From the NCBI RefSeq assembly GCF_008630065.1, contig NZ_VWPL01000012.1:1-64000 (forward strand): DNA of 64,000 nucleotides. The letters run 5' to 3'. How positions within the stretch are numbered: position 1 is the stretch's first letter; every line of letters starts with the position of its first letter. This DNA is from Blastochloris sulfoviridis. Its GTDB lineage: Bacteria; Pseudomonadota; Alphaproteobacteria; Rhizobiales; Xanthobacteraceae. Below the pieces are notes generated by a model. That model was not told the origin of the DNA, did no database searches, and worked only from the letters and a program-made list of their open reading frames with translations. Shown piece by piece: positions 50,346-59,244 of the stretch. Made by a program: the position numbers and the translations under genes.

Positions 50346-53005
50346 CACTTGGCCTCCCAGACATGTACGGCGTCGCCAAAACGTTCGGTCGCGGCCGAAA
50401 GCTTGCGCTTGCAATAGGTTGCGCCAGCGTTCGCCGGGAGGGCGAAGGCCAGATCGTCAAAGGCGCCGCCAGTGTCAGGTCCGATCAAAGCGTTGCCTGC
50501 TGTCAGATTTGCGCGTGCTGCTTTCAGATAACCGGTGATCTCGATCAGCGTGGCTTCGGGGTCTTCAAGCTGGAGATTGATCTGGTCGCGCGGGTAAAGA
50601 AGGGAGGCGCTGATCGAGATATCCGCACCCAGCAACGCCTTCACAGCGAAGGCGTACAGGCACCGCTGCAATTCCCGCCCTCCGTCGAGGCTAATGCTGT
50701 GCCTGGGGGGGCGACCGGTTTTGTAGTCGCGAACCAAGGCGCGCTGACCATCACCGGAGATGTCGAGACGGTCGATGTATCCGGCGATACGGAACCCGGC
50801 GTCCGGAATTTCGACGACCATGGTTGGATTCCAAGGGGCCTCGGCCGTCGATTTGGCGGTCGCACCGCCAAACGGGACTTCCCCGTAGGCGCGCGCACCC
50901 GGCAGAGGCTCATCGCGGTACGTAAGCGCACGGCTCGTCAGAAGGCGCGCTTCATCGAGCGTTCGGCGCCAGATCACATTGGGCGGGACAGCTCGCTCGC
51001 TTTCCCAGACAACGGCGACCTCGTCGGCGGCGCTGCTCACCGCTGTCGCGATCTGGGTTTCGCTGGCGTGGCCGAGGCCGCCCGCCGCTTCCAGTTTTTG
51101 GAGGGCGAGGTCAAGCGTCATGTGAACCAGGTCGCCCATGCCGAGCGCGTCGAGAACAAGCGGATCCGTCCCGCTCTCGGGCGTGCGCATGTGCATGGCA
51201 TAGACCCAGACAAAGCCGAGCGGATTGCGTAGCAAGCGTTTGAGCGAGCTGGCTGACTGCATCCGGTCCAGAATGGCCAGAAGCAGGGGGTGGTCCGCGC
51301 GAACCAGGCCGTCATGGGGCGTGATTTCTTTGCGGTTCCAATTGCGCCAGCAGGTCCAGGCGCTGATCGCCTGCGGCTCATGGGCGAACTCCTCAGGCCG
51401 CGCCATCAGTCGATCGGTCTCGCTGAAAGCATGGCCTGGGACGGCGTTGCGGCGGACGTAGATCTCAGCACCTTGGCCACCGAGCAGGGAGCTGCGTCCA
51501 AGAAGCCGGCCCTCGCTGTCACGGCGCGAGCGAGACAAGACAACCTGGCCCGCGGTGGTCGCCAGAATGGTTTCGAAATCACGGCGATCGGCTGCACCGA
51601 CCGGGAGCGGATCAAGCTCGCTGGTGGGAATGATATGGTCCGAGATCAGGCGATCCTCGGAGATGGCGCGCGGCCAGCGCGAAGAGTTGAGACCGATCAG
51701 ACGGACGAACGGGCGCGGCGATGCCGCCAGCGCACTGGCCGGCATCCAGGCGACGGACACACACGCTTCCAGGCCGTCATCCTGCTTCAGGGTCTCCAAT
51801 GTCGCGTCGAGTGACCCGGAGGGGCCGGCCAACAGCGCCTTGCGCCAGATCTCCAAGGCCCGTCTATTCAGAAGCGTTGATCCGATTTCCGCCGCCGCGC
51901 TTGAGCCCTTGGCGAGAATGGCGACGATGCCGCGTAAGGTCGGGGCGTGATCCTTACCGTCCGGCCAGTCGGCCGGGGTCAATCGATCAAGCAGGCGGGT
52001 CCATGCCTGTGCCGACGCCAGCGGTGCATCGGTCGGCAGGACGCGCATCCAACCCGCGGGCAGGGTCCGGAACGGTCCCGTTTCCGAGCTACATAGGGCC
52101 GCCAGACGGCGCATCCGGGTCTGAGACAGGCCCCGTATGATGATGTCGGCGAGCGCGGCGGCTGCTTGGCCGTCGCGGGTCGTCGTGACTTTGACCCCGT
52201 GGACGAAGTGCAAATCGATGTTGGCGTCGGCGCGAAGCGACAGAAAATGATCGTCGTACTCTCCGGGCGATGCCGCAGCGATCGCGATGTCAGCGGGCTG
52301 GGCTTCACCGGATGCCAGAAGAGCGCGGGCCCATCGGATCGCCTCGATGGCTTCATGATAGGCCGTGGCGGCGCTGACGGCGTTGATTTCCGGAGTCTCT
52401 GGCTTTGATCGTAAGACAACGACGTCGGTCCGCTCGAGCCAAGCGGGCGCGGAGCGTGGTCCAGCGGTCCATTGCACGGGCGTATGATCGGTCAACGCTT
52501 GGAGCAACGGTCGCCAACAGGGCGAAAGCTCCGTGATGCCGATGATCTCGACCGGCCCGAGAATCTTGGGGGCATGATCAAGCCGCCGGCAGGCTGCCGC
52601 TACGATATCGGCCGGTCGCATCATGGCGGGCGGCAGTTGTGCCAGAACCGCAGATTCGAGACGCGCGATAGAGTCGAGGCGGGGATGGTCGTCAGCCCTC
52701 GCGGCGAGATCGATGCCGGCCCGCCAAGCCTTGTGGAGTGTGTCTGCAGCGGCATCAACCATGCCCGGAAGCAGCTTGATGCTCTCCAATTCGCCAAGCG
52801 GTGTTGCGGGCAAAACTGCCTGAATCGCTGAGCGAAGGCTATCATCGTCGATCGCCGACGCGAACCCGCCCGCCATGCGGACCGCTAGTTGCTCGAAAGA
52901 CAGAATCTGTAGGCCGTGACGCCGCTTGCGCGCGGCATCGAGCCTTACCTCGCGCATCGCCAATCGGCCGTGGACGACGATCGTTCGCCGGTTTGAGATG
53001 CTCAT
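50345..53005 (-). CDS. AddB-like PD-(D/E)XK nuclease / inactivated helicase
   Basis: The product is 886 aa from ATG 53005 (AAGG 9 bases upstream); the open frame upstream crosses a KAP remnant. It is organised like AddB/RexB: an N-terminal helicase-like part without a Walker A (begins MSISNRRTIVVHGRLAMREV; later WTAGPRSAPAWLERTD, LIGLNSSRWPRA and VVLSRSRRDSEGR). A C-terminal nuclease carries GYIDRLDISGDG...VRDYKTGR (D and DYK catalytic residues) and ends CKRKLSAATERFGDAVHVWE. The AddB iron-sulphur cysteine set is not evident. It forms an operon with the UvrD/AddA-like gene, and the two probably work as one DNA-processing complex. Confidence 0.82.
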   Translation of the reverse strand: MSISNRRTIVVHGRLAMREVRLDAARKRRHGLQILSFEQLAVRMAGGFASAIDDDSLRSAIQAVLPATPLGELESIKLLPGMVDAAADTLHKAWRAGIDLAARADDHPRLDSIARLESAVLAQLPPAMMRPADIVAAACRRLDHAPKILGPVEIIGITELSPCWRPLLQALTDHTPVQWTAGPRSAPAWLERTDVVVLRSKPETPEINAVSAATAYHEAIEAIRWARALLASGEAQPADIAIAAASPGEYDDHFLSLRADANIDLHFVHGVKVTTTRDGQAAAALADIIIRGLSQTRMRRLAALCSSETGPFRTLPAGWMRVLPTDAPLASAQAWTRLLDRLTPADWPDGKDHAPTLRGIVAILAKGSSAAAEIGSTLLNRRALEIWRKALLAGPSGSLDATLETLKQDDGLEACVSVAWMPASALAASPRPFVRLIGLNSSRWPRAISEDRLISDHIIPTSELDPLPVGAADRRDFETILATTAGQVVLSRSRRDSEGRLLGRSSLLGGQGAEIYVRRNAVPGHAFSETDRLMARPEEFAHEPQAISAWTCWRNWNRKEITPHDGLVRADHPLLLAILDRMQSASSLKRLLRNPLGFVWVYAMHMRTPESGTDPLVLDALGMGDLVHMTLDLALQKLEAAGGLGHASETQIATAVSSAADEVAVVWESERAVPPNVIWRRTLDEARLLTSRALTYRDEPLPGARAYGEVPFGGATAKSTAEAPWNPTMVVEIPDAGFRIAGYIDRLDISGDGQRALVRDYKTGRPPRHSISLDGGRELQRCLYAFAVKALLGADISISASLLYPRDQINLQLEDPEATLIEITGYLKAARANLTAGNALIGPDTGGAFDDLAFALPANAGATYCKRKLSAATERFGDAVHVWEAK

Positions 53006-53120
53006 CGCTGATCGCCTTTTGCCAATTCTTGCTGGGGTGCTGGATGAGCGACGGCGAAACAGAGGCTTCGGCAGCTTCTGCACGAGCGGGAATTGCGAGG
53101 TGTATGCGAACTGGCGCCTG

Positions 53121-53171
53121 GGCCTCGTAGTAGAGGAGATCCGTCGCCGTCTCGTGATCGTGCAGGAACAT
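53121..53171 (-). pseudogene. KAP-family NTPase start, 51-bp remnant
   Basis: On the minus strand from ATG 53171 the first 17 codons encode MFLHDHETATDLLYYEA. This is the same start as the KAP fragment at 45783 (MFLNDQETATDILYYEA), with 46 of 51 bases identical by eye, and it then diverges. No P-loop remains. The two KAP starts are in opposite orientation and bracket the helicase-nuclease segment. Confidence 0.7.
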
Positions 53172-53343
53172 CGTCTTCCCCCACTTGGCCGCGCCAAACG
53201 GCTCCACTCGGCCAGCGCATCAATCTTGCCCGCGGCGCAACCGTTAGCGACCAGCACCTCCGTGGACAGTGAGTGATTCCGCGTCCCGAGGACTCAACGG
53301 TCGTCAGCCAGGTTGTCAGATGCATTGAGTAAATCATTGTCGT

Positions 53344-54027
53344 TTATGCCATGTAGCTCGCTTCACTGTCTTCCTCTTGCCGAAGCGTCTGAAGTGCTAC
53401 CTTGTTCGCAGTCGCTTTAAACCTGTCGATGAATTCGGCCCTATCGGCATGCTCCAGCGAACGATCATCTAGTCGGGCATCGATGAGAAATTGTCGGAGT
53501 GCATTCCGCACGGCGATGTCATCACGTGAGCCGCGGCGATTTCGTAAGAGATCTTGAGCGGAGAGCGACTGTGCACGCTCCGCCAGCCTCTCTGGAGCGA
53601 ACACTGGGTTGCGTTCCTCAGCGCTTCTCGCGATCAAGATCGTGCGCACGCACCAGAGGGCCCGCTTCGTCAGGAGCTGCGGGTTCAGTTCGGCACCAAA
53701 GCTGACCAGGAACCACCCGAAGTCGCTGGCTCGCGAGATCTCGGCCGCATAGCTGGACCGGAATTGAAAGACTTGCCGGAGTCTCGGCAGATAGTTGTCC
53801 GGATCGATGAGCGGCTTCGCTTCCCGCACGAGGTGGCAGACGAATAGGTCGCCGTCGCGCGCGTCCTGTTCGAGCTGGCGCCAAGGGTAGAGAAAGAGGG
53901 AGAGGTTCCCGATCGAGACGTGGCGCGTCTCTTCATCGAGACCGATCATCAGCAGGTCGGTGTCTGAGCCTTCAGATTGATCGGCCCGAGCCAGGCTGCC
54001 GAAAAGCAAGGTGGCCGCTATCGGCAT
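53344..54027 (-). CDS. Nucleotidyltransferase-domain protein downstream of capW
   Basis: The product is 227 aa. The N-terminus has the minimal nucleotidyltransferase motif LLFGSLARADQSEGSDTDLL (GS, 10 residues, then DTD). The C-terminal ~130 residues are helical (FGWFLVSFGAELNPQLLTKR, LWCVRTILIA, IAVRNALRQFLIDARL), reminiscent of MNT proteins joined to a HEPN-like helical part. It lies 54 bases after capW on the same strand, so both probably share a transcript divergent from the CBASS effector operon. It is not the CD-NTase. A nucleotide-transfer toxin or antitoxin is possible. Confidence 0.7.
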   Translation of the reverse strand: MPIAATLLFGSLARADQSEGSDTDLLMIGLDEETRHVSIGNLSLFLYPWRQLEQDARDGDLFVCHLVREAKPLIDPDNYLPRLRQVFQFRSSYAAEISRASDFGWFLVSFGAELNPQLLTKRALWCVRTILIARSAEERNPVFAPERLAERAQSLSAQDLLRNRRGSRDDIAVRNALRQFLIDARLDDRSLEHADRAEFIDRFKATANKVALQTLRQEEDSEASYMA

Positions 54028-54081
54028 CTTTGCTTACCGGAAATGGTGATGCGATGGTGCGAAAGGAGAATGCGCTTCATC

Positions 54082-54996
54082 TTATTCGCCCCCGGTCGAG
54101 GCCCGCGCCAGCGCCTCGATCGACATCTGGCGCGACGACGCGCGCGCCTGGGTGACTTCATCGCGATTGTGCAGAACGATCTGTTGCTTCTCTGGCTTCA
54201 GCACGCCCGGCTCGACGTCGAGATTATACTCGCTCATTAGGTAGAAGCTGAGGCTTAAACGGCATGGCCGGATGAGCTTGCCGTCCGTCATGGCGTGCTC
54301 GCTTGCGACGGCAGCCTGACGTTCCGGCGGCAACCCCGGATTCGGACGAATCACGAGATTGATTTTCTGCGCCCACTCATAGTCGAGCGAGACGTCCACA
54401 GACGCTGGCCGGTGGTCGATGACCTTGGCGATCCGGTTGAGATTGTAATCTCGAAAATCATTGTGGTCGCGCGACCATGAGCGCACGTACCAGCGGCCGG
54501 CGCTATGGGCGAGTGCATGTGGTGCAATCGTCCGAGAAGGCTGCACCGAGCCCGTTAGCGACGCGTAATCGATGTCGATCTCCTGGTGCTTGCGGATTGC
54601 GTCGAGCACGCGCAGCAGCACTGCGGGGTCGGTTGGCCTGCGCCCTAGCGTGAGGACCTCGATCGGCGGGATGGCGTCGAACCAGGTGTCGCCAGGCCGC
54701 ATCCAGCGGTTTTCGATCGCTACGAGCTGCAGAAGATAGCGCTCGATCGTCTCGCCGATGAACGCCGGCGCGAAGTCATCTGTTCGGATGTAGGCTTTCT
54801 CGGCCCGGTCATAACGGAGGTTGGCGGCGGCGATCTTCTCGTAGTGTCCGATGTCGGCCGACGCCTGCTGCGCCGAGATGCCGAACGTGGTGGCCAGGTC
54901 GCTGCGGTTGAAGCGGCCATCCCAAAAGAGCCGAAAATCGATGAATTCGAGCCGCCGTCGGACTCCCCAACGCAACCGTTCGCTTCCATCCTCCAC
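54082..54996 (-). CDS. capW: CapW-like WYL-domain repressor of CBASS
   Basis: The product is 304 aa. The winged helix-turn-helix lies at residues ~8-70 (RLRWGVRRRLEFIDFRLFWD, FNRSDLATTFGISAQQAS). The WYL domain follows (~125-200; IDIDYASLTGSVQPSRTIAP, HSAGRWYVRSWSRDH), then a WCX-type C-terminal domain. This is the layout of CapW/BrxR regulators, which repress defence operons and release DNA on infection. It is divergent from capV, with a clear inverted-repeat operator between the two starts. Confidence 0.88.
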   Translation of the reverse strand: MEDGSERLRWGVRRRLEFIDFRLFWDGRFNRSDLATTFGISAQQASADIGHYEKIAAANLRYDRAEKAYIRTDDFAPAFIGETIERYLLQLVAIENRWMRPGDTWFDAIPPIEVLTLGRRPTDPAVLLRVLDAIRKHQEIDIDYASLTGSVQPSRTIAPHALAHSAGRWYVRSWSRDHNDFRDYNLNRIAKVIDHRPASVDVSLDYEWAQKINLVIRPNPGLPPERQAAVASEHAMTDGKLIRPCRLSLSFYLMSEYNLDVEPGVLKPEKQQIVLHNRDEVTQARASSRQMSIEALARASTGGE

Positions 54997-55031
54997 TCCA
55001 AATCCTCCAAAAACACGATTCTGGCTGACTT

Positions 55032-55075
55032 ATCGCGTCCAGTTACTTGACGCGATCAGGGGCCGTCCCCATATC
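55032..55075 (+). promoter_or_regulatory. CBASS promoter and CapW operator
   Basis: ATCGCGTC (55032-55039) and GACGCGAT (55049-55056) form a perfect inverted repeat with a 9-base spacer. The right arm overlaps a TTGACG -35 (55047-55052); CATATC at 55070-55075 is at 17-base spacing as a -10. Repressor binding here would block the promoter of capV-cdn-cap2. Confidence 0.7.
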
Positions 55076-55133
55076 ATATGGACGGACGATGGGGGCATGG
55101 CAACCTCGCCGTTAAGCAGCGAGGGTCGCCTGA

Positions 55134-56282
55134 ATGGAACCGTGTGAGGAAGATCAACAGCTTAGCGCCCCTTTTCGCGTCCTAAGCCTGGATGGCGGCG
55201 GCATGCGGGGCATCTATACGGGGGCCTTCCTCGCTCGTCTGACCGATCAGTTCGCGCGGATCCGAGGCGAATCGGCGCTCGACCTCGGCCGTGGCTTTGA
55301 TCTGATCACTGGCACGAGCACTGGCGCGATCGTGGGCTGCGCGCTCGCAGTCGGACGGCCGATGATGGAAGTTGTCGCGCTCTATCGCGAGCACGGGCCG
55401 AAAATTTTTCCGCACAGGCTCACGGGCAAGCTCAGTGCGATCTATCGCGCTTCCCAAGGCGACCGCTTCGTGCGGGCGGGCGATCATGCGCTGCGGCAGG
55501 CCCTGACGGCGGTTCTCGGCGACGTCACTATGCTCGACGTCTTCGAGGGGCGTGGCATTTCGCTGTCCGTCCCGACAGTGCTGATGAGCGAGCATCGGGC
55601 CTGGGTGTTCAAGAAGACACCGAAAAGCGGCGTTCGCGACGATCGCTACCCGCTCGTAGATGTGTGCATGGCGAGTAGCGCCGCGCCGATCTACCGATCG
55701 CTGGCTGCGATCGACGACCCGAACACGCCAGGCGGACCGAAGCAGGTGTTCGCTGATGGCGGGTTGTGGGCGAACAACCCGATCATGGTCGGGCTTGTCG
55801 ATGCGTTGACGATCGCCGCGCCAGAGAGGCCGATCGAGATCTTTTCGCTGGGAACCTGCCCGCGGCCCGAGGGCGATCACCTCGACGCTGAAAGTGCACA
55901 CAGGTCGATGCTGGACTGGCGGCTTGGCGCTGACGTCGCGCCGCTCAGCATCTCGGCCCAGGAGTTCGCCTTCGATAACATGGCGCGGTTGCTTGCCAAC
56001 GCCATCACGATCTGCGGGCGCTCGATCCGTCGGGTGCGGTTTCCCAACAAGCCGGTCCCCGCGAGCATGATGCCATACCTGGCGCTCGACGATACGCGGC
56101 CAGAGGCGATGGACCGCCTGATCGGCCAAGCCAACACCGACGCCGACCTGACCAAGAGCGCGTGCGACGACCTGAACAGCGAGGACGGCCGGATGATCCG
56201 GCGCCTCATGCTCGACCTGCCGGCGATGCCGGCGACCGGCGCGGTCTGGGACCGTGCCTCAACTCAGAACCTGAAAGGATAG
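55134..56282 (+). CDS. capV: CapV-like patatin phospholipase, CBASS effector
   Basis: The product is 382 aa. The patatin oxyanion motif LDGGGMRGIYTG (residues 19-30), the nucleophile elbow GTSTGA (Ser62) and the dyad aspartate FADGGLWANNP (Asp208) are all present. When activated by the cyclic nucleotide made by the neighbouring CD-NTase, CapV proteins degrade membrane phospholipids and kill the infected cell. It is the first gene of the CBASS operon, 2 bases before the CD-NTase ATG. Confidence 0.92.
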   Translation: MEPCEEDQQLSAPFRVLSLDGGGMRGIYTGAFLARLTDQFARIRGESALDLGRGFDLITGTSTGAIVGCALAVGRPMMEVVALYREHGPKIFPHRLTGKLSAIYRASQGDRFVRAGDHALRQALTAVLGDVTMLDVFEGRGISLSVPTVLMSEHRAWVFKKTPKSGVRDDRYPLVDVCMASSAAPIYRSLAAIDDPNTPGGPKQVFADGGLWANNPIMVGLVDALTIAAPERPIEIFSLGTCPRPEGDHLDAESAHRSMLDWRLGADVAPLSISAQEFAFDNMARLLANAITICGRSIRRVRFPNKPVPASMMPYLALDDTRPEAMDRLIGQANTDADLTKSACDDLNSEDGRMIRRLMLDLPAMPATGAVWDRASTQNLKG

Positions 56283-56284
56283 TG

Positions 56285-57331
56285 ATGTTCGACTGCGCCA
56301 AGGACGTCCGTGCGTATCACGACCAGGACGTGACTCTGCCCAAGAGCGAGCAGGATGCGATGCGCGACCGGCGCAACTCGAACCGCACCCGGCTGCGCAA
56401 GGGCTTGTCCGACGCCGGGAAACCGGCACCGATCGAGTTCGTCAAGCAGGGCAGCTACGCCATGAAGACGATGGTCCGCGACGCTGACAACGACTACGAC
56501 ATTGATGACGGCGTGTATTTCCGAAAGGAAGGCCTCGTCGGCGACCGCGGCGCCGAGATGACGGCGCTACAGGCCCGGCAAATGGTCAGGGACGCTGTTG
56601 ACGAAGGGAAGTTCAAGCGGGCCCCGGAAGTCCGCTCCAATTGCGTGCGGGTCTTTTACGAAAAGGGTTACCATGTCGATCTGCCGGTCTACCGGCGGGT
56701 CACGACTTCGACGGTCTTTGGAGACGAGTCTCACTACGAGTTGGCCGCCAGCAGCGGGTGGAAGCGGTCCGACGCCCGCGATGTGTCCGACTGGTATGAA
56801 GACGAGCGGGCGAGATCTGCCGATGGCGTCCAGCTACGCCGCATTAACCGCGATCTGAAGAAGTACGCACGCAGCCGCTATAGCTGGCGGGGCGGCATAC
56901 TCAGCGGATTCGGCATCACCGTGCTGACCACCGAGCGCTTTCGCGTCAGCGACCGCGAGGACCGAGCCCTCTACGATACGATGGTGGCGATCCGCGATCG
57001 GCTGAACTGGAACCTGCAGGTGGCTCACCCGGTGACGCCGGGCGATTACATCACCAGCGGGACGGACGACGCGAAGGCCCGCTGCTTCCGCGAGAAGCTT
57101 ACGGAGGCGATCGACACGCTGGCACCGCTCTTCGACGCGGACTGCACGCGCGAGAAGGCGCTCAAAAGCTGGGACAAGGTGTTCGCCACCACCTTCTTTA
57201 GCGAGCGGTTGGAAGAGGAGCAACGCGCGTCCGTGGCCGCACCGGCCATCATCGGCTCTGCCGCCTTGTTGAGTGCGACGGCCGCGGCTGCTAGCGCGGT
57301 CAGCAGCGCCGGCGGCGGCCGTCATGCATGA
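56285..57331 (+). CDS. CD-NTase, cyclic nucleotide synthase of CBASS (DncV-like)
   Basis: The product is 348 aa from ATG 56285. The active site comprises QGSYAMKTMV (Gly-Ser 56-57), NDYDIDDGVYF (Asp72, Asp74) and YHVDLPVY (Asp132). This matches the cGAS/DncV-like family. The last ~30 residues are a flexible Ala/Ser/Gly tail ending GGGRHA, suited to C-terminal conjugation by Cap2. It makes the second messenger that activates CapV; the nucleotide product cannot be told from sequence. The gene overlaps cap2 by 8 bases. Confidence 0.92.
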   Translation: MFDCAKDVRAYHDQDVTLPKSEQDAMRDRRNSNRTRLRKGLSDAGKPAPIEFVKQGSYAMKTMVRDADNDYDIDDGVYFRKEGLVGDRGAEMTALQARQMVRDAVDEGKFKRAPEVRSNCVRVFYEKGYHVDLPVYRRVTTSTVFGDESHYELAASSGWKRSDARDVSDWYEDERARSADGVQLRRINRDLKKYARSRYSWRGGILSGFGITVLTTERFRVSDREDRALYDTMVAIRDRLNWNLQVAHPVTPGDYITSGTDDAKARCFREKLTEAIDTLAPLFDADCTREKALKSWDKVFATTFFSERLEEEQRASVAAPAIIGSAALLSATAAAASAVSSAGGGRHA

Positions 57332-59162
57332 AGACTGGCTACCGCTCGGCTGGCGACAGGCGACGCTTCGCCTCGAAGCGACCCTGCGCGAGCGGGCGGG
57401 CCAGGCGCCCGAGCGTGTCGACCGTGCGACCGTTGCCGCAGATTATCCCGGACGCGACTGGATCGTCGCCGCGTGGCGCATCAGCGTTGCCTTCTCCGAC
57501 GGCGTCACCCGGCGGATTGACGTCGTGGCCGGCGCCCAGTTCATGGCGACGCCGGTCAGGACCGCGCTGGTTGATCACCCCGATCCGATGACGTGGCCCC
57601 ACGTCGAGGGCGACGGCATCCTGTGCCTGTTGCCGAACATGGCGGAGTGGGATCCCGACGATCCTACGGAGGTCGCCATGGACCTCTTGAATCGCTCAGT
57701 CCGACTGATCGAGGAGCTGCTGGAGGGCAGCATCATCGAGCACGACTTCCGCGAAGAGTTCGTTACCTATTGGGGCTACAAGGCGCATTCCCGGGGCGAG
57801 AACCTGTTCAGCCTGATTACGCCCAGTCCGCCATCGCGAGCCGTGCAGGTCTGGCGCGGGAAAGGCCTTGAAATCGTCGGCGAGGACAAGGACGCGATCG
57901 CCGACTGGGTGCGTCGCCGCTTCGGGGACAAGACGCCTGTGAAGACCGAAGCAGCAACCCTCCTATGGCTCGACACGCCGCTGTTGCCCGCCGAATACCC
58001 GGAAACTGCGGCCGATCTCTACCGGCTAGCCGAACGGCTGGGGCCGGATGCGAAGTCGGCGTTGGAACAGTCCGCGAGTGGGGAGCCTGACGAGGTGTTG
58101 GCGCTGCTCGGCGCAATCGGGCGCGGCGGTGCCGCACTGATCGGCGCGAAAGCACTTAATCCGAAGCGGCGCAAAGCGCGGCCGCGTGCCCCTGACGAGC
58201 CGTTGTCCGTTGGTTTCCGGCCTCACCACACTCCGCAGGAGCTCTTTCTCGGACGCTTCTTCGGAGCAGTCCCAGTCGTCAGAACCCTCGTGCAGCGTGC
58301 TGACGCCGACTGGGTGCATGGGCGCGGACGGGACTCCCGAACGGGACGGCTGCTCGGCGCGACCGCTGTGGTGGTCGGCTGCGGCTCTGTGGGCGCCCCG
58401 GTCGCCTGCGCCTTGGCCCAGGCTGGGGCCGGACGCATTGTGCTGGTCGATCCGGAGGTGCTGAGTTGGGCGAATGTCGGACGCCATCCGCTCGGCGCGG
58501 CAGACGTAGGGCGCAACAAGGCCGAAGCCTTGGCCGAGCGGCTGCGGACAGACTATCCGCACCTGACCGTTGAACACCGCGCTTGCGGCCTGCATCACCT
58601 GATCTCGCACGAGGCGGAGCTGCTTGCCGTTGCGGATCTGATCATCGCGACGACCGGAAACTGGGTCGCTGAAAGCGCGCTAAACCGCTGGCATGTCCGG
58701 CAAGGGCGCGCTCAGCCGATTCTTTACGGTTGGACGGAAGCGCAAGCCTGCGCCGGCCACGCGGTCGCGATCGGTAAAGAAGACGGGTGCCTACAATGCC
58801 ATATCGGCCGCACCGGCGCGCCGGACCTGACGGTTGTCGAATGGCCCAACGGGGGAGACGTTCACCAGGAGGAGCCGGCCTGCGGCGCGCACTATCAGCC
58901 GTATGGGCCGGTGGAGCTGGCCTATGTGACGGCCATGATCGCCGAGGTCGCGCTCGATTGCCTGCTCGGCCCGCCTGATCGTTCCTTCAGTCGTGTGTTC
59001 GTCGCAGCGCCGCGCCGCATCTCGACGCTTGGCGGGCGGTTGACAGAGGCGTGGCGCTCGGCCTTCGGCGATGGCGACAGCGGCGTACGGACCGTCGATC
59101 GGCCGTGGCTTGCTGTCGGCTGCGCGGCTTGTGGACCAGGATGTCTGGACGAACCCGCCTGA
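57324..59162 (+). CDS. cap2: Cap2, E2-E1 fusion enzyme of type II CBASS
   Basis: The product is 612 aa from ATG 57324. The N-terminal E2-like domain has its catalytic cysteine in GDGILCLLPNM (Cys101). The C-terminal E1-like adenylation domain has VVVGCGSVGAPVACALAQAG near residue 350, LVDPEVLSWANVGRHPLG and a candidate catalytic cysteine in EEPACGAHYQPYG (Cys520). CLQCH and a Cys-rich end may bind zinc. Cap2 conjugates the CD-NTase C-terminus to target molecules, raising its activity. The usual next gene, the Cap3 JAB deconjugase, is absent. Confidence 0.92.
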   Translation: MHEDWLPLGWRQATLRLEATLRERAGQAPERVDRATVAADYPGRDWIVAAWRISVAFSDGVTRRIDVVAGAQFMATPVRTALVDHPDPMTWPHVEGDGILCLLPNMAEWDPDDPTEVAMDLLNRSVRLIEELLEGSIIEHDFREEFVTYWGYKAHSRGENLFSLITPSPPSRAVQVWRGKGLEIVGEDKDAIADWVRRRFGDKTPVKTEAATLLWLDTPLLPAEYPETAADLYRLAERLGPDAKSALEQSASGEPDEVLALLGAIGRGGAALIGAKALNPKRRKARPRAPDEPLSVGFRPHHTPQELFLGRFFGAVPVVRTLVQRADADWVHGRGRDSRTGRLLGATAVVVGCGSVGAPVACALAQAGAGRIVLVDPEVLSWANVGRHPLGAADVGRNKAEALAERLRTDYPHLTVEHRACGLHHLISHEAELLAVADLIIATTGNWVAESALNRWHVRQGRAQPILYGWTEAQACAGHAVAIGKEDGCLQCHIGRTGAPDLTVVEWPNGGDVHQEEPACGAHYQPYGPVELAYVTAMIAEVALDCLLGPPDRSFSRVFVAAPRRISTLGGRLTEAWRSAFGDGDSGVRTVDRPWLAVGCAACGPGCLDEPA

Positions 59163-59244
59163 CGCCAGCCGGGGGCTAGACCGCAACCTCAGCATGAAGG
59201 TGATATGTTAGATATAACGCGCCTATTCGAATGGGGGCCTGCCC

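Noticed and set aside
52842-53207. Minus-strand frame beginning with a KAP-like start, as a real gene
   Set aside because: Only the first 17 codons after ATG 53171 match KAP; the remainder is out-of-frame overlap with the addB-like gene.
59163-59244. Small Cap3 gene after cap2
   Set aside because: Only 82 bases separate cap2 from the SIR2 gene, too short for a JAB peptidase, and no JAMM motif is seen in neighbouring frames.
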